Below are positions 1 through 6,287 of a stretch of DNA of 10,471 bases, piece after piece. The translations under genes were made by a program, and so were the position numbers. Origin of the DNA: Deltaproteobacteria bacterium. Its GTDB lineage: Bacteria; Desulfobacterota; Syntrophia; Syntrophales; UBA2210. Position 1 is the first letter of the stretch. Every line of letters starts with the position of its first letter. The notes under the pieces are model-generated. The model was not told the DNA's origin and did not search any database. It worked only from the letters and a program-made list of their open reading frames with translations. The stretch covers positions 1 to 10,471 of the forward strand of contig JAFDAR010000051.1 in the NCBI GenBank assembly GCA_019313735.1. The letters are read 5' to 3'.

Positions 1-86
1 GCGCCCTTTACGCCGGAATAAAGCATCAGCAGAATCACGGCTATCACCGCCACCGTAATCAACAGGTTCCTTTTGCCTTTCGTCAT
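1..86 (-). CDS. N-terminus of a membrane-anchored protein, possibly CcmE (truncated at window edge)
   Basis: Only the first 28 codons are inside the window. They read as a short basic N-terminus (MTKGKRN) followed by one hydrophobic segment of about 16 residues (LLITVAVIAVILLMLY) and then SGVKG. This is the pattern of a single-pass inner-membrane anchor with the bulk of the protein outside the cytoplasm. The start is supported by a strong ribosome binding site, GGAGGG, about eight bases upstream. The KRN-anchor-YSGVK pattern resembles the start of the periplasmic heme chaperone CcmE of cytochrome c maturation, but 28 residues cannot settle this, so no symbol is given. The gene is confident; the family is a guess. 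Confidence 0.7.
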   Translation of the reverse strand, partial: MTKGKRNLLITVAVIAVILLMLYSGVKG

Positions 87-107
87 CTGTATATCCCTCC
101 CTGTCAT

Positions 108-192
108 GGGGTCAAACCTACACTCTTGACAGTTTTAGTTTCTTTTTCTGCACCCACGCCTCCCAATCTGTCAAGAGTGTAGGTTTGACCCC
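108..192. repeat. Perfect 25-bp inverted repeat with a 35-nt spacer
   Basis: The left arm (108-132) begins GGGGTCAAACCTACACTC. The right arm (168-192) is its exact reverse complement over 25 bp, separated by 133-167. The hairpin is much longer than a terminator stem and has no T-tract. It sits between the nucleotidyltransferase gene and the start of the left-edge gene. The arms resemble the GGGGTCA...CTTGAC type of dispersed palindromes often linked to REP-associated (Y1) transposases, but no transposase is in the window, so that link is inference. In RNA it would lie directly upstream of the ribosome binding site of the left-edge gene. Confidence 0.85.
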
Positions 193-212
193 GTTATTAG
201 ACCCCGTTATTA
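187..212. repeat. 13-bp tandem repeat, two copies
   Basis: The 13-mer GACCCCGTTATTA occurs twice back to back at 187-199 and 200-212. The first copy overlaps the outer end of the right arm of the 25-bp inverted repeat (168-192). The GACCCC is thus shared by the palindrome and the tandem unit, suggesting one composite element. Confidence 0.85.
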
Positions 213-273
213 ATCCTCTACATCAACAAATCCCCACAATCTTCTTACCTCTACCAGATAGGCCATGAAGATA

Positions 274-930
274 TCATTTATCTCGGTGGATGCAAATCTT
301 TTCTTCCTTTATGTCAAGACAATCCATAAAAACATTCCCGTCAATCGGGATTTCACGGGCGAGCGCCTCCACAATCTCCCGCCTGGAAGAGGGAATTTTC
401 ACGCCCTTGAGATAGAGGAGTCCCCTGAAGATAGAGACAAAGGTGGTTATCGATTCCCCTGTCAGCTCCTTTATCATCCTGGTTTTCCCTTCTGTATCCA
501 GGAACCTTTCCCTCAGAAGAAGCAGCTTGCCCTTGATTTCACGCTCGCACTGCAGTCTCAGATGGCGTGGTTCGAAGGATATCTCTTTCAGCACATCCTC
601 GCCATACACCAGGACATACCCCTCCTGCATATTGAGAAATTCAAGCGGATACGAATCGAGAGAAGAGGCAATGTACGATTTTGTCATGAACAGCGGGGTT
701 GCCACGTTCCTTTTCCGCCACCTGGAAACAGTTTCAATCGCCTTATCCAGATGGTCTATGGCCTCTTCGGAAAGGACTATCATAAAATTCAGATCCGATT
801 TCCCGGGTCTGTAGTCTCCCCCTGCCGCGCTGCCGTAAAGGATGACCGATAACAATGCATCGCCATATATCTTGCTGTAATCTCCGGTGATATCGGGAAA
901 TATTTTCTCCGGTTTGTCTATTTTTGCCAT
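274..930 (-). CDS. Nucleotidyltransferase-fold protein (pol-beta superfamily)
   Basis: This 218-residue protein has an N-terminal nucleotidyltransferase domain. The hallmark is at residues 33-48: GSAAGGDYRPGKSDLN, i.e. the GS...SDxD motif of the pol-beta superfamily (aminoglycoside adenylyltransferases, MNT antitoxins and others). The second carboxylate is Asn48 rather than Asp, so metal binding may be altered. The same SD-x-N variant occurs in some standalone bacterial homologues, from memory. The remaining roughly 150 residues look helical (e.g. EREIKGKLLLLRERF). The substrate is unknown, and nothing nearby looks like a HEPN toxin partner. The ATG has a GGGAGGAAG stretch upstream. It lies 57 bp after the TPM-domain gene on the same strand, probably in one operon. 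Confidence 0.85.
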   Translation of the reverse strand: MAKIDKPEKIFPDITGDYSKIYGDALLSVILYGSAAGGDYRPGKSDLNFMIVLSEEAIDHLDKAIETVSRWRKRNVATPLFMTKSYIASSLDSYPLEFLNMQEGYVLVYGEDVLKEISFEPRHLRLQCEREIKGKLLLLRERFLDTEGKTRMIKELTGESITTFVSIFRGLLYLKGVKIPSSRREIVEALAREIPIDGNVFMDCLDIKEEKICIHRDK

Positions 931-987
931 CTTTCCAGCTTCCTCCCTAATGTTAAAAATCGACAGGATTAACGACGATGCTCATGG

Positions 988-1770
988 CTAAAATCCCCGT
1001 CCGGCGCCACCGCCGCCACTCATGCCACCGCCAAAACCTCCAAAACCGCCCCCGAATCCCCCGCCGAAGCCGCCGCCTCCTCCTCTGCCACCCATCAGGA
1101 GCATAAGGAGTATAAACGGTAGCATTCTTCTGCCCTGTCTGGTACCCAGGAGAAGAGACATGACAATGAAGAGCATGATAAGAGAGAAGATGCTGCCGCC
1201 CTTTTTCTCTCTTGATACCGGCTGCCGGCGCGTCTGTGGCACCCCGGTCAGAGAAATGCCGGCATCTTTCGCGATTACCGATGACACGGCAACCACCGCG
1301 CTTGACAATCCTTTGTCATAATCGTTCTTCCTGAGCCAGGGAATCACGTACTGATCCAGGATACTTCCCACGAGACCGTCCGGGAGTATCCCCTCAACAC
1401 CATATCCTGTCTCAATCCTGATGCTTCTCTCCTCTACCGCAAGGAATATCAGGACCCCCTTGTCTTCGCCCTTTTTGCCGATACCCCATGCTTCATACAG
1501 CCTGTTCGCGTAATCACCGGGATCATCTCCCCCGATATCCTTCATGGTGACCACCACCACTGAAGTTCCCGTCTTTTCAAGAACCTCGCGCGCCAGTGAC
1601 TCCATGGACTGCGAGTACCTCTGTGAAATGACGCCCGCGAAATCGTTGACCGCGCCTGCTGGTCTCGGAAAACTATCACCCCCATACACACAGGTGACAA
1701 TCAGGCACACCGCCGTTATCGCAATGAGTGAACCAGCTATTTTCTTTCTCAAATCAGAATACCCCTTCAT
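988..1770 (-). CDS. Exported TPM-domain protein with glycine-rich C-terminus
   Basis: Predicted 260-residue envelope protein. Residues 1-30 form a signal peptide (charged SDLRKK, hydrophobic IAGSLIAITAVCLIV). Residues about 42-165 are a TPM domain (TPM_phosphatase, YgcG-like), with recognisable VNDFAGVIS, YEAWGIGKKGEDKGVLIFLA and RIETGYGVEGILPD. Two hydrophobic stretches follow at about 194-209 and 217-227, then an almost pure Gly/Phe tail (228-260). TPM domains are linked to photosystem II repair in plants and to membrane proteins of unknown role in bacteria, often beside LemA. No lemA is seen here. The frame stays open further upstream into rpsT, but the signal peptide fixes the start at 1770. 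The AGGAGG upstream is unusually far, about 20 bases. Confidence 0.88.
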   Translation of the reverse strand: MKGYSDLRKKIAGSLIAITAVCLIVTCVYGGDSFPRPAGAVNDFAGVISQRYSQSMESLAREVLEKTGTSVVVVTMKDIGGDDPGDYANRLYEAWGIGKKGEDKGVLIFLAVEERSIRIETGYGVEGILPDGLVGSILDQYVIPWLRKNDYDKGLSSAVVAVSSVIAKDAGISLTGVPQTRRQPVSREKKGGSIFSLIMLFIVMSLLLGTRQGRRMLPFILLMLLMGGRGGGGGFGGGFGGGFGGFGGGMSGGGGAGRGF

Positions 1771-1854
1771 GGGATCAGTAAAGTGGAGTTCCTCCTGCTC
1801 ACCGGAGTGACAACTTTTTACGGATGCGGACGCATCGAGCCCTATTGTGCCACA

Positions 1855-1860
1855 ATTATA
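1855..1860 (-). promoter_or_regulatory. Possible -10 box for the TPM-domain gene
   Basis: On the minus strand this reads TATAAT, an exact sigma-70 -10 hexamer, in the divergent region between rpsT and the TPM gene. No convincing -35 box lies 16-18 bases upstream, so the call is weak. It would give a leader of roughly 75-80 bases. Confidence 0.3.
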
Positions 1861-1910
1861 AATAACAAAGCAACCCCTTTTCATACGGCAACTCCAGCCG
1901 GTTTTTGAGC

Positions 1911-1937
1911 TTGACATGACATGTAAAGTGATATAGG
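1911..1937 (+). promoter_or_regulatory. Likely sigma-70 promoter of rpsT
   Basis: A consensus -35 TTGACA at 1911-1916 is followed by a TATAGG at 1932-1937. The spacer is 15 bases, shorter than ideal. Transcription would start near 1944, leaving a leader of about 30 bases before the rpsT ribosome binding site at 1959-1966. Confidence 0.45.
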
Positions 1938-1974
1938 AACTCCCCTTTAAAACTTCACGAGGGAGGAAATATTT

Positions 1975-2238
1975 TTGGCAGATCACAAATCCGCGGAAAA
2001 AAGGGCCAGACAAAGCGAAAAGAGGAGAATGCGAAATGTCTCCGCAAGGTCTCAGGTAAAGACAAGCGTTAAGGCGGCGCTCAAATCCATCGAGGAAGAA
2101 GATGTGGAAAAGTCACGCAAGGTACTGCTTGACACAGCAAAAACAATAGCCAAGGCAGTCCCCAGGGGGATATTCCACAAAAACACGGCCGCCCGCAAGA
2201 TATCAAGATTGACAAAAAAGGTAAACGCCCTCGGATAG
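1975..2238 (+). CDS. rpsT: 30S ribosomal protein S20
   Basis: The 87-residue product has the S20 hallmarks: N-terminal ADHKSAEKRARQSEKRR, very basic helical body and C-terminal NTAARKISRLTKKVNAL. The length is typical for the family (87 in E. coli). S20 binds 16S rRNA at the bottom of the 30S body early in assembly. The initiation codon is TTG, preceded by a strong GAGGGAGG (1959-1966) eight bases away. No ATG in frame gives a normal S20 N-terminus. E. coli rpsT also starts with UUG, and its translation is autogenously repressed by S20. Similar control here is an inference from the shared rare start. The gene converges on lptE with a 10-bp gap and no obvious terminator between them. Confidence 0.97.
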   Translation: MADHKSAEKRARQSEKRRMRNVSARSQVKTSVKAALKSIEEEDVEKSRKVLLDTAKTIAKAVPRGIFHKNTAARKISRLTKKVNALG

Positions 2239-2248
2239 TGTCCCGGTA

Positions 2249-2764
2249 TCAGAATCCCGACAGGATATTCCTGTAGGCCTTATCGGCCATATCAATCGAC
2301 AGCTTCCTGAGGGCTTCTTCCTTGTTCGCGGCAGTTGTGCCGGCATTCACGTTCATAGTATAGGCCTCTCTTCCCGAGAGGCCTTTGTTTATCCAGATAA
2401 CCTCGCCATTGTCAGCTCTCTCAAACACTACCTCCAGCGTCATGAAGACTCGATCCTCTTTGGCCATGTCACTGCTGCTGTACGCGACGTGGGATGAAGT
2501 AATGCTCAATATCTTCCCCATCAAAACCGCGTCCGCCTCATCTTTGCCGGCAACCGGAGTAAACCTGGTACCACTCCTGAAACGGCTGAAAAACGCGTTT
2601 CTTATATAGTTCTCAACATTCGCTTCACTAGTCCTGTTGGAAAATTCACCCACAAAGACCTTCTGTATGCCGGCATCTATATTCTCTCCACCAGGAGAAA
2701 AATGATACCCGCAACCCATGCAGGAGAACAACAGCAAACCATATATAATCCATTTTATTTTCAT
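2249..2764 (-). CDS. lptE: LPS-assembly lipoprotein LptE
   Basis: A 171-residue lipoprotein. It starts MKIKWIIYGLLLFSCMGC, a lipoprotein signal peptide with the probable lipidated Cys18, followed directly by GYHFSPGG. A GYHF stretch right after the lipidated Cys is characteristic of LptE/RlpB. LptE plugs the LptD barrel in the outer membrane and helps deliver LPS to the cell surface. The body is consistent with the family (VFVGEFSNRTSEANVENYIRN; late EEALRKLSIDMADKAYRNIL). Position after leuS supports this, as in E. coli leuS-lptE-holA. Here holA does not follow. The start at 2764 has GGAGG six bases upstream. An in-frame ATG at 2818, also with a GGAG, would add 18 residues before the signal peptide and is less likely. 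Confidence 0.88.
   Translation of the reverse strand: MKIKWIIYGLLLFSCMGCGYHFSPGGENIDAGIQKVFVGEFSNRTSEANVENYIRNAFFSRFRSGTRFTPVAGKDEADAVLMGKILSITSSHVAYSSSDMAKEDRVFMTLEVVFERADNGEVIWINKGLSGREAYTMNVNAGTTAANKEEALRKLSIDMADKAYRNILSGF
2260..2274. other. Small hairpin in the rpsT/lptE convergent junction
   Basis: ACAGGA-TAT-TCCTGT forms a 6-bp stem with a 3-base loop inside the lptE 3' end, 22 bases after the rpsT stop. GGCC-TTATC-GGCC follows at about 2277-2289. No T-run follows either on the rpsT strand, so neither is a convincing intrinsic terminator. They may still stabilise the rpsT transcript end. Confidence 0.35.
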
Positions 2765-2845
2765 GAGAGACCTCCAGGTCAAAGGGGTTACTGATTTCAT
2801 GAAACCAGTCATTACCATATGCTTTTCTCCAATTTAGTTGAAGAA

Positions 2846-2965
2846 AAGGGTTCAAGGATTCCAGGGGCCTATAGGGCTCAATGGTTTGTTCTCCAAAGAC
2901 TTTATCAGTGCCTTTAACATTCTTTCGCTTTCCGCCATGTCTTCATTTCTTTCACTTGAACCCTT
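2846..2965. repeat. 11-bp inverted repeat framing an insertion-like segment between leuS and lptE
   Basis: AAGGGTTCAAG at 2846-2856 recurs in inverted orientation (CTTGAACCCTT) at 2955-2965. The two copies frame about 98 bp holding a short reading frame (2852-2938, minus strand). The gap is unusually long for a leuS-lptE junction and looks inserted. Confidence 0.7.
2852..2938 (-). pseudogene. 28-codon frame, possible remnant of a four-helix-bundle (S23-like) gene
   Basis: On the minus strand an ATG frame encodes MAESERMLKALIKSLENKPL then SPIGPWNP and a stop. The motif SERMLKALIKSLE resembles, from memory, the C-terminal helix of four-helix-bundle proteins of the S23/IVS group. Those are common in such genomes and are often flanked by TCAAGG-rich repeats, as here. 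Upstream the frame stays open to the leuS stop but has no domain. No good ribosome binding site precedes the ATG. A decayed gene end or chance are both possible. Confidence 0.25.
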
Positions 2966-2986
2966 GACTCCTTGACCCCTTGAATC
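2955..2986. repeat. 8-bp periodic array of CTTGA next to the leuS stop
   Basis: CTTGA starts at 2955, 2963, 2971 and 2979, a strict 8-bp period over four copies. The array ends directly against the leuS stop codon (2987-2989). On the leuS strand it reads as repeated TCAAGG octamers. It overlaps the right copy of the 11-bp inverted repeat. Confidence 0.8.
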
Positions 2987-5521
2987 CTACTTGATAACAA
3001 TGTTCACCAGCTTCTTCGGGACATAAATCTCTTTGACTATATCCTTACCCCCTATAAACTGTTTTATTCTTTCGTCATTCAGGGCAAGTTCCTTGATTTT
3101 CTCGTCGGATTCGTCCGCGGAGACCTGTATCCTGCTTCGCACCTTTCCATTGACCTGAACAACTATGGTGATCTCTTCCTCCGCGGCAACCGCTTCATCA
3201 AAAGAGGGCCACGCAGTTTCGGAAAGCCTGTTCTTTGCACCGATCATTCCCCACAGTTCTTCCGTCATATGCGGCACTATGGGCGACAGGAGGATAATGA
3301 TGTCTTCCACCGTCTCTCTTACTACAGATAGAGCCTTCCTGTCATCCTTGCCCGGCCGTTCGGTCTGATAGAGTGTGTTTACAAGTTCCATGACCGCACT
3401 GATTGCCGTGTTGAAATGAAACCTGTCCTCTATATCACCTGTAACCTTTTTGACCGTCTGATGCGTCTTCTTCCTCAGGTTTTTCAGATTACCTTCAATT
3501 TTCTCTTCGCCGTCAAAAGGCGCTACGCTTTTTATATCATCAAGATAATCCACAACAATGCGCCACACCCTGCCAAGAAAGCGGAAAGAGCCGTCAACAC
3601 CCTGATCACTCCATTCCAGATCCTTTTCAGGCGGCGCGGCAAAGAGACAGAAAATCCTCGCCGTGTCTGACCCATATTCATCGATTATGTAGTTGGGATC
3701 AACGACATTCTTCAGGGATTTTGACATCTTCTCGGTCTTTCCTATCTGCGCCTCAAGACCGCAATGGATGCATTTCCCATCCTTCACCTCTTCGGGCAGC
3801 AGGTAACCATGTTTCGCGCATTTCATCGTCTCCTTGCAGACCATCCCCTGGGTAAGCAGATTTGAAAAAGGTTCATCAACACCGACCACACCGAAGTCTC
3901 TGAGCATCTTCGTGTAGAACCTCGCGTAAAGAAGGTGCAGGATGGCATGTTCGATTCCGCCTATATACTGATCCACGGGCATCCAGTAATCCACTTTCGC
4001 CCTGTCAAGACCCGGCTTTTCAGAACAATCCGCGCAGCAGAACCGGTCAAAATACCATGAGGACTCAACAAATGTATCCATCGTGTCCGTTTCCCTCTTT
4101 GCCGGTCCGCCGCAATTGGGGCAGGTGACGTTTATGAATGAGTCAATCATCTCAAGCGGGGATCCACCCTCCCCCGTCAATTCCACATCCTTCGGCAGAA
4201 CAACGGGAAGGTCCTCCTCGGGAACCGGAACGGCGCCGCACTTTTCGCAGTTGATGATGGGAATTGGAGTCCCCCAGTAGCGCTGCCTGGATATGCCCCA
4301 GTCTCTCAGGCGATACTCTATGGTCTTTCTCAGATTCTTCATTCCGTCAAACTTTCCGGAATTAATCAGGATTCCTTCATCCACATAGGCCTCGGTCATG
4401 GTGTCGGCCTCCAGCGGATCTGCGGGATTCTGTATAACCACAATCTTCTCAAGATTATATTTTTCGGCGAATTCAAAGTCGCGCTGATCATGCGTGGGAA
4501 CAGCCATGACACAACCCGTCCCATAGTCCGCCAGGACAAAGTTCGCGGCGTAGATCGGCATCTTTTTGTTCGTTACCGGGTTCAGACAATACGCGTCCAG
4601 AAACGCGCCCTCCTTCTCATAATAATCGGACGTCCTCATCATCTTATCCTGTTTCCTGACGCGCTCCACAAAGGCTCTGACATCCTGTTCCACCGGCTTC
4701 CCCTTCGCGAGCTCCATTACGAGAGGATGCTCCGCCGCTATGAGCATGAATGTGGCGCCGAATATTGTATCCTGTCTGGTGGTAAAAACCTTGATCACAT
4801 CATCGGAATCGGCCATGGGGAAAACGAGTTCGCATCCGTAACTCTTGCCGATCCAGTTTCGCTGCATCGTGAGAACCCTATCCGGCCAGCCGGGCAGTTT
4901 ATCGCAACCATCCAGAAGCTCTTCCACATAATCGGTGATACGGAAAAACCACTGGTCAAAATACTTTTCGGTGACCTCGCTTCCACATCTCCAGCACAGG
5001 CCCGCTTCCACCTGCTCGTTGGCCAGGACTGTTTTGCATGTGGGACACCAGTTGACAGACCCGCCTTTTTTGTAGGCAAGTCCTTTTTCGTACATCCAGA
5101 GAAAAAAGAGCTGTTCCCACCTGTAATATTCCGGCTCGCAAGTGGATATCTCCCTGTCCCAGTCATAACTGAATCCCATCCTCTTGAGCTGTTTCTTCAT
5201 GGAGTCGATATTTTCATTTGTCCACTTCGCGGGGGGTATTCCATGCTCGATGGCGGCATTTTCCGCCGGCATACCAAAGGAATCCCACCCTATGGGATGA
5301 AGCACGTTAAATCCCCTCATCTTCTTGTATCTTGCCACCACATCGCCTATGGTGTAGTTTCTCACATGCCCCATATGAATCTTGCCTGAGGGATAGGGAA
5401 ACATCTCCAGAAGATAATATTTTTCCCTTTCAGTGTCTTCAATTACCTTGAACGTCTTTTCATCATCCCAGCATTTCTGCCATTTTTCCTCTATTTCCCT
5501 GGGATTGTATTTTCTATTCAT
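2987..5521 (-). CDS. leuS: Leucyl-tRNA synthetase
   Basis: The 844-residue enzyme charges tRNA-Leu with leucine in the cytoplasm using ATP. It is full length for a bacterial LeuRS. Class I signatures are intact: PYPSGKIHMGH (HIGH-type motif at 49-52) and KMSKS at 598-602. A Zn-binding insertion has Cys159, Cys162, Cys176 and Cys179. The CP1 editing domain carries TTRQDTIFGATF (247-258) and the catalytic-type VPTHDQRD (341-348). DWGISRQRYWGTPIP marks the return to the Rossmann fold. Two further Cys pairs lie before KMSKS. The C-terminal part has the anticodon-binding helices and the VQVNGKVRSRI domain. AGGAG lies about eight bases before the ATG. A 21-codon frame ends on the start codon (TAATG). 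It is followed by lptE and is divergent from gmhA. Confidence 0.98.
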   Translation of the reverse strand: MNRKYNPREIEEKWQKCWDDEKTFKVIEDTEREKYYLLEMFPYPSGKIHMGHVRNYTIGDVVARYKKMRGFNVLHPIGWDSFGMPAENAAIEHGIPPAKWTNENIDSMKKQLKRMGFSYDWDREISTCEPEYYRWEQLFFLWMYEKGLAYKKGGSVNWCPTCKTVLANEQVEAGLCWRCGSEVTEKYFDQWFFRITDYVEELLDGCDKLPGWPDRVLTMQRNWIGKSYGCELVFPMADSDDVIKVFTTRQDTIFGATFMLIAAEHPLVMELAKGKPVEQDVRAFVERVRKQDKMMRTSDYYEKEGAFLDAYCLNPVTNKKMPIYAANFVLADYGTGCVMAVPTHDQRDFEFAEKYNLEKIVVIQNPADPLEADTMTEAYVDEGILINSGKFDGMKNLRKTIEYRLRDWGISRQRYWGTPIPIINCEKCGAVPVPEEDLPVVLPKDVELTGEGGSPLEMIDSFINVTCPNCGGPAKRETDTMDTFVESSWYFDRFCCADCSEKPGLDRAKVDYWMPVDQYIGGIEHAILHLLYARFYTKMLRDFGVVGVDEPFSNLLTQGMVCKETMKCAKHGYLLPEEVKDGKCIHCGLEAQIGKTEKMSKSLKNVVDPNYIIDEYGSDTARIFCLFAAPPEKDLEWSDQGVDGSFRFLGRVWRIVVDYLDDIKSVAPFDGEEKIEGNLKNLRKKTHQTVKKVTGDIEDRFHFNTAISAVMELVNTLYQTERPGKDDRKALSVVRETVEDIIILLSPIVPHMTEELWGMIGAKNRLSETAWPSFDEAVAAEEEITIVVQVNGKVRSRIQVSADESDEKIKELALNDERIKQFIGGKDIVKEIYVPKKLVNIVIK

Positions 5522-5586
5522 TATGATTTCTCCTGATTGATATGGAGAGAATTTCTAACACGTCTCAGCCATTCTTTCAATCCCAT
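5521..5586 (-). CDS. Possible 21-residue leader peptide overlapping the leuS start
   Basis: An ATG frame on the leuS strand encodes MGLKEWLRRVRNSLHINQEK plus a final Ser and a TAA stop. The last base of that stop region is shared with the leuS ATG in the form TAATG, the classic arrangement for translational coupling. The leuS ribosome binding site lies inside its 3' end. It contains three Leu codons (TTG, CTG, CTC). Its own ribosome binding site is weak, with only a GGAAAA just upstream. A TATAGT at 5594-5599 could start transcription almost at its ATG. It could equally be chance in a 66-base stretch. Confidence 0.3.
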   Translation of the reverse strand: MGLKEWLRRVRNSLHINQEKS

Positions 5587-5612
5587 TTTTCCAACTATAA
5601 ACGCCCTCTTCC

Positions 5613-5641
5613 TTGACATATGAAAATACGATAAATATATT
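5613..5641 (+). promoter_or_regulatory. Near-consensus sigma-70 promoter for gmhA-grpE-dnaK
   Basis: TTGACA at 5613-5618 is a perfect -35 box and TATATT at 5636-5641 is a 5/6 -10 box, with the ideal spacer of 17 bases. Transcription should start near 5648, some 19 bases before the gmhA ATG. It does not match the sigma-32 -10 pattern (CCCCAT), and no CIRCE repeat is present. The operon therefore appears to be driven by the housekeeping sigma factor. Confidence 0.8.
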
Positions 5642-5666
5642 ACGCTCCAGAAACGGCGGAGATAAC

Positions 5667-6263
5667 ATGAAAGACATTGAAGATATAATAATAAGGTCAT
5701 TTCGGGAGAGCAGCCGCGTCAAAGAGGTTTTCGTAAACGAGAATCTCTCCAGACTCGTCAAGGTAATCGATGTCATAACGCGGGCGCTGAGCGGTGGCAA
5801 CAAGATACTGTTGTTCGGAAACGGGGGGAGCGCCGCGGACTCTCAACACATCGCGGCGGAATTCGTCAACAGGTTCATGATAGAGAGACCGCCCCTTCCG
5901 GCGATCGCGCTCTGCACGGATACATCCGTCATAACAAGCATTGCCAACGATTATGATTTCTCAGAGATCTTTTCCAAACAGATAAGGGCCATCGGAAATG
6001 AAGGAGATGTGGCGTGGGGCATAAGCACCAGCGGTTCGTCACCTAACGTATTGAAGGCCTTCGAAGCCGCGGGCAGACTTGGAATAACAACCATCGCGTT
6101 TACCGGAAAGGATGGAGGGGAAATGGCAAGAATAGCGGATCACTGCCTCAATGTTTCCTCCAACAGCACGCCCCGCATTCAGGAAGCTCATATCACAGCG
6201 GGACATGTTATCTGTGACATGGTGGATTACAAGCTGTTTAAAAACCCGGATGACAAATCCTGA
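5667..6263 (+). CDS. gmhA: Sedoheptulose 7-phosphate isomerase
   Basis: The 198-residue SIS-domain enzyme converts sedoheptulose 7-phosphate to D-glycero-D-manno-heptose 7-phosphate, the first step of ADP-heptose synthesis for the LPS inner core. Motifs are the SIS phosphate-binding FGNGGSAADSQHIAAEF (50-66) and STSGSSPN (120-127), and the C-terminal RIQEAHITAGHVICD. The catalytic residues known from E. coli GmhA, Glu65 and His180, and the nearby Gln172, fall at exactly these numbers here, which supports both the identity and the start. GGAG lies five bases before the ATG. A longer frame from a TTG at 5613 is rejected because that TTG is the -35 box. It is the first gene of the operon with grpE and dnaK. 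Confidence 0.94.
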   Translation: MKDIEDIIIRSFRESSRVKEVFVNENLSRLVKVIDVITRALSGGNKILLFGNGGSAADSQHIAAEFVNRFMIERPPLPAIALCTDTSVITSIANDYDFSEIFSKQIRAIGNEGDVAWGISTSGSSPNVLKAFEAAGRLGITTIAFTGKDGGEMARIADHCLNVSSNSTPRIQEAHITAGHVICDMVDYKLFKNPDDKS

Positions 6264-6287
6264 TAAACAGAGGATAATTATATAACT

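Noticed and set aside
265..852. 195-codon plus-strand frame opposite the nucleotidyltransferase gene
   Set aside because: The minus-strand frame carries the GS...SDLN motif and a ribosome binding site, while the plus frame shows nothing recognisable.
1022..1321. Proline-rich plus-strand frame
   Set aside because: It is the reverse complement of the Gly-rich tail (GGN codons give proline CCN on the other strand) of the TPM-domain protein.
1771..2013. Longer start for the TPM-domain protein reaching into rpsT
   Set aside because: The extra 81 residues have no signal character, overlap rpsT on the other strand, and would bury the signal peptide.
4490..5389. 299-codon open frame on the plus strand opposite leuS
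   Set aside because: It is fully antisense to the strongly supported leuS, has no ribosome binding site of note and encodes no recognisable domain. It mirrors the codon pattern of leuS.
5613..5666. TTG start for gmhA giving 18 more residues
   Set aside because: The TTG is part of the -35 box of a near-consensus promoter. The ATG at 5667 has a ribosome binding site and places Glu65 and His180 at the E. coli numbers.
5522..5666. CIRCE or sigma-32 heat-shock control element upstream of gmhA-grpE-dnaK
   Set aside because: No TTAGCACTC-N9-GAGTGCTAA-like repeat and no CCCCAT-type -10 box could be found; the promoter fits sigma-70.
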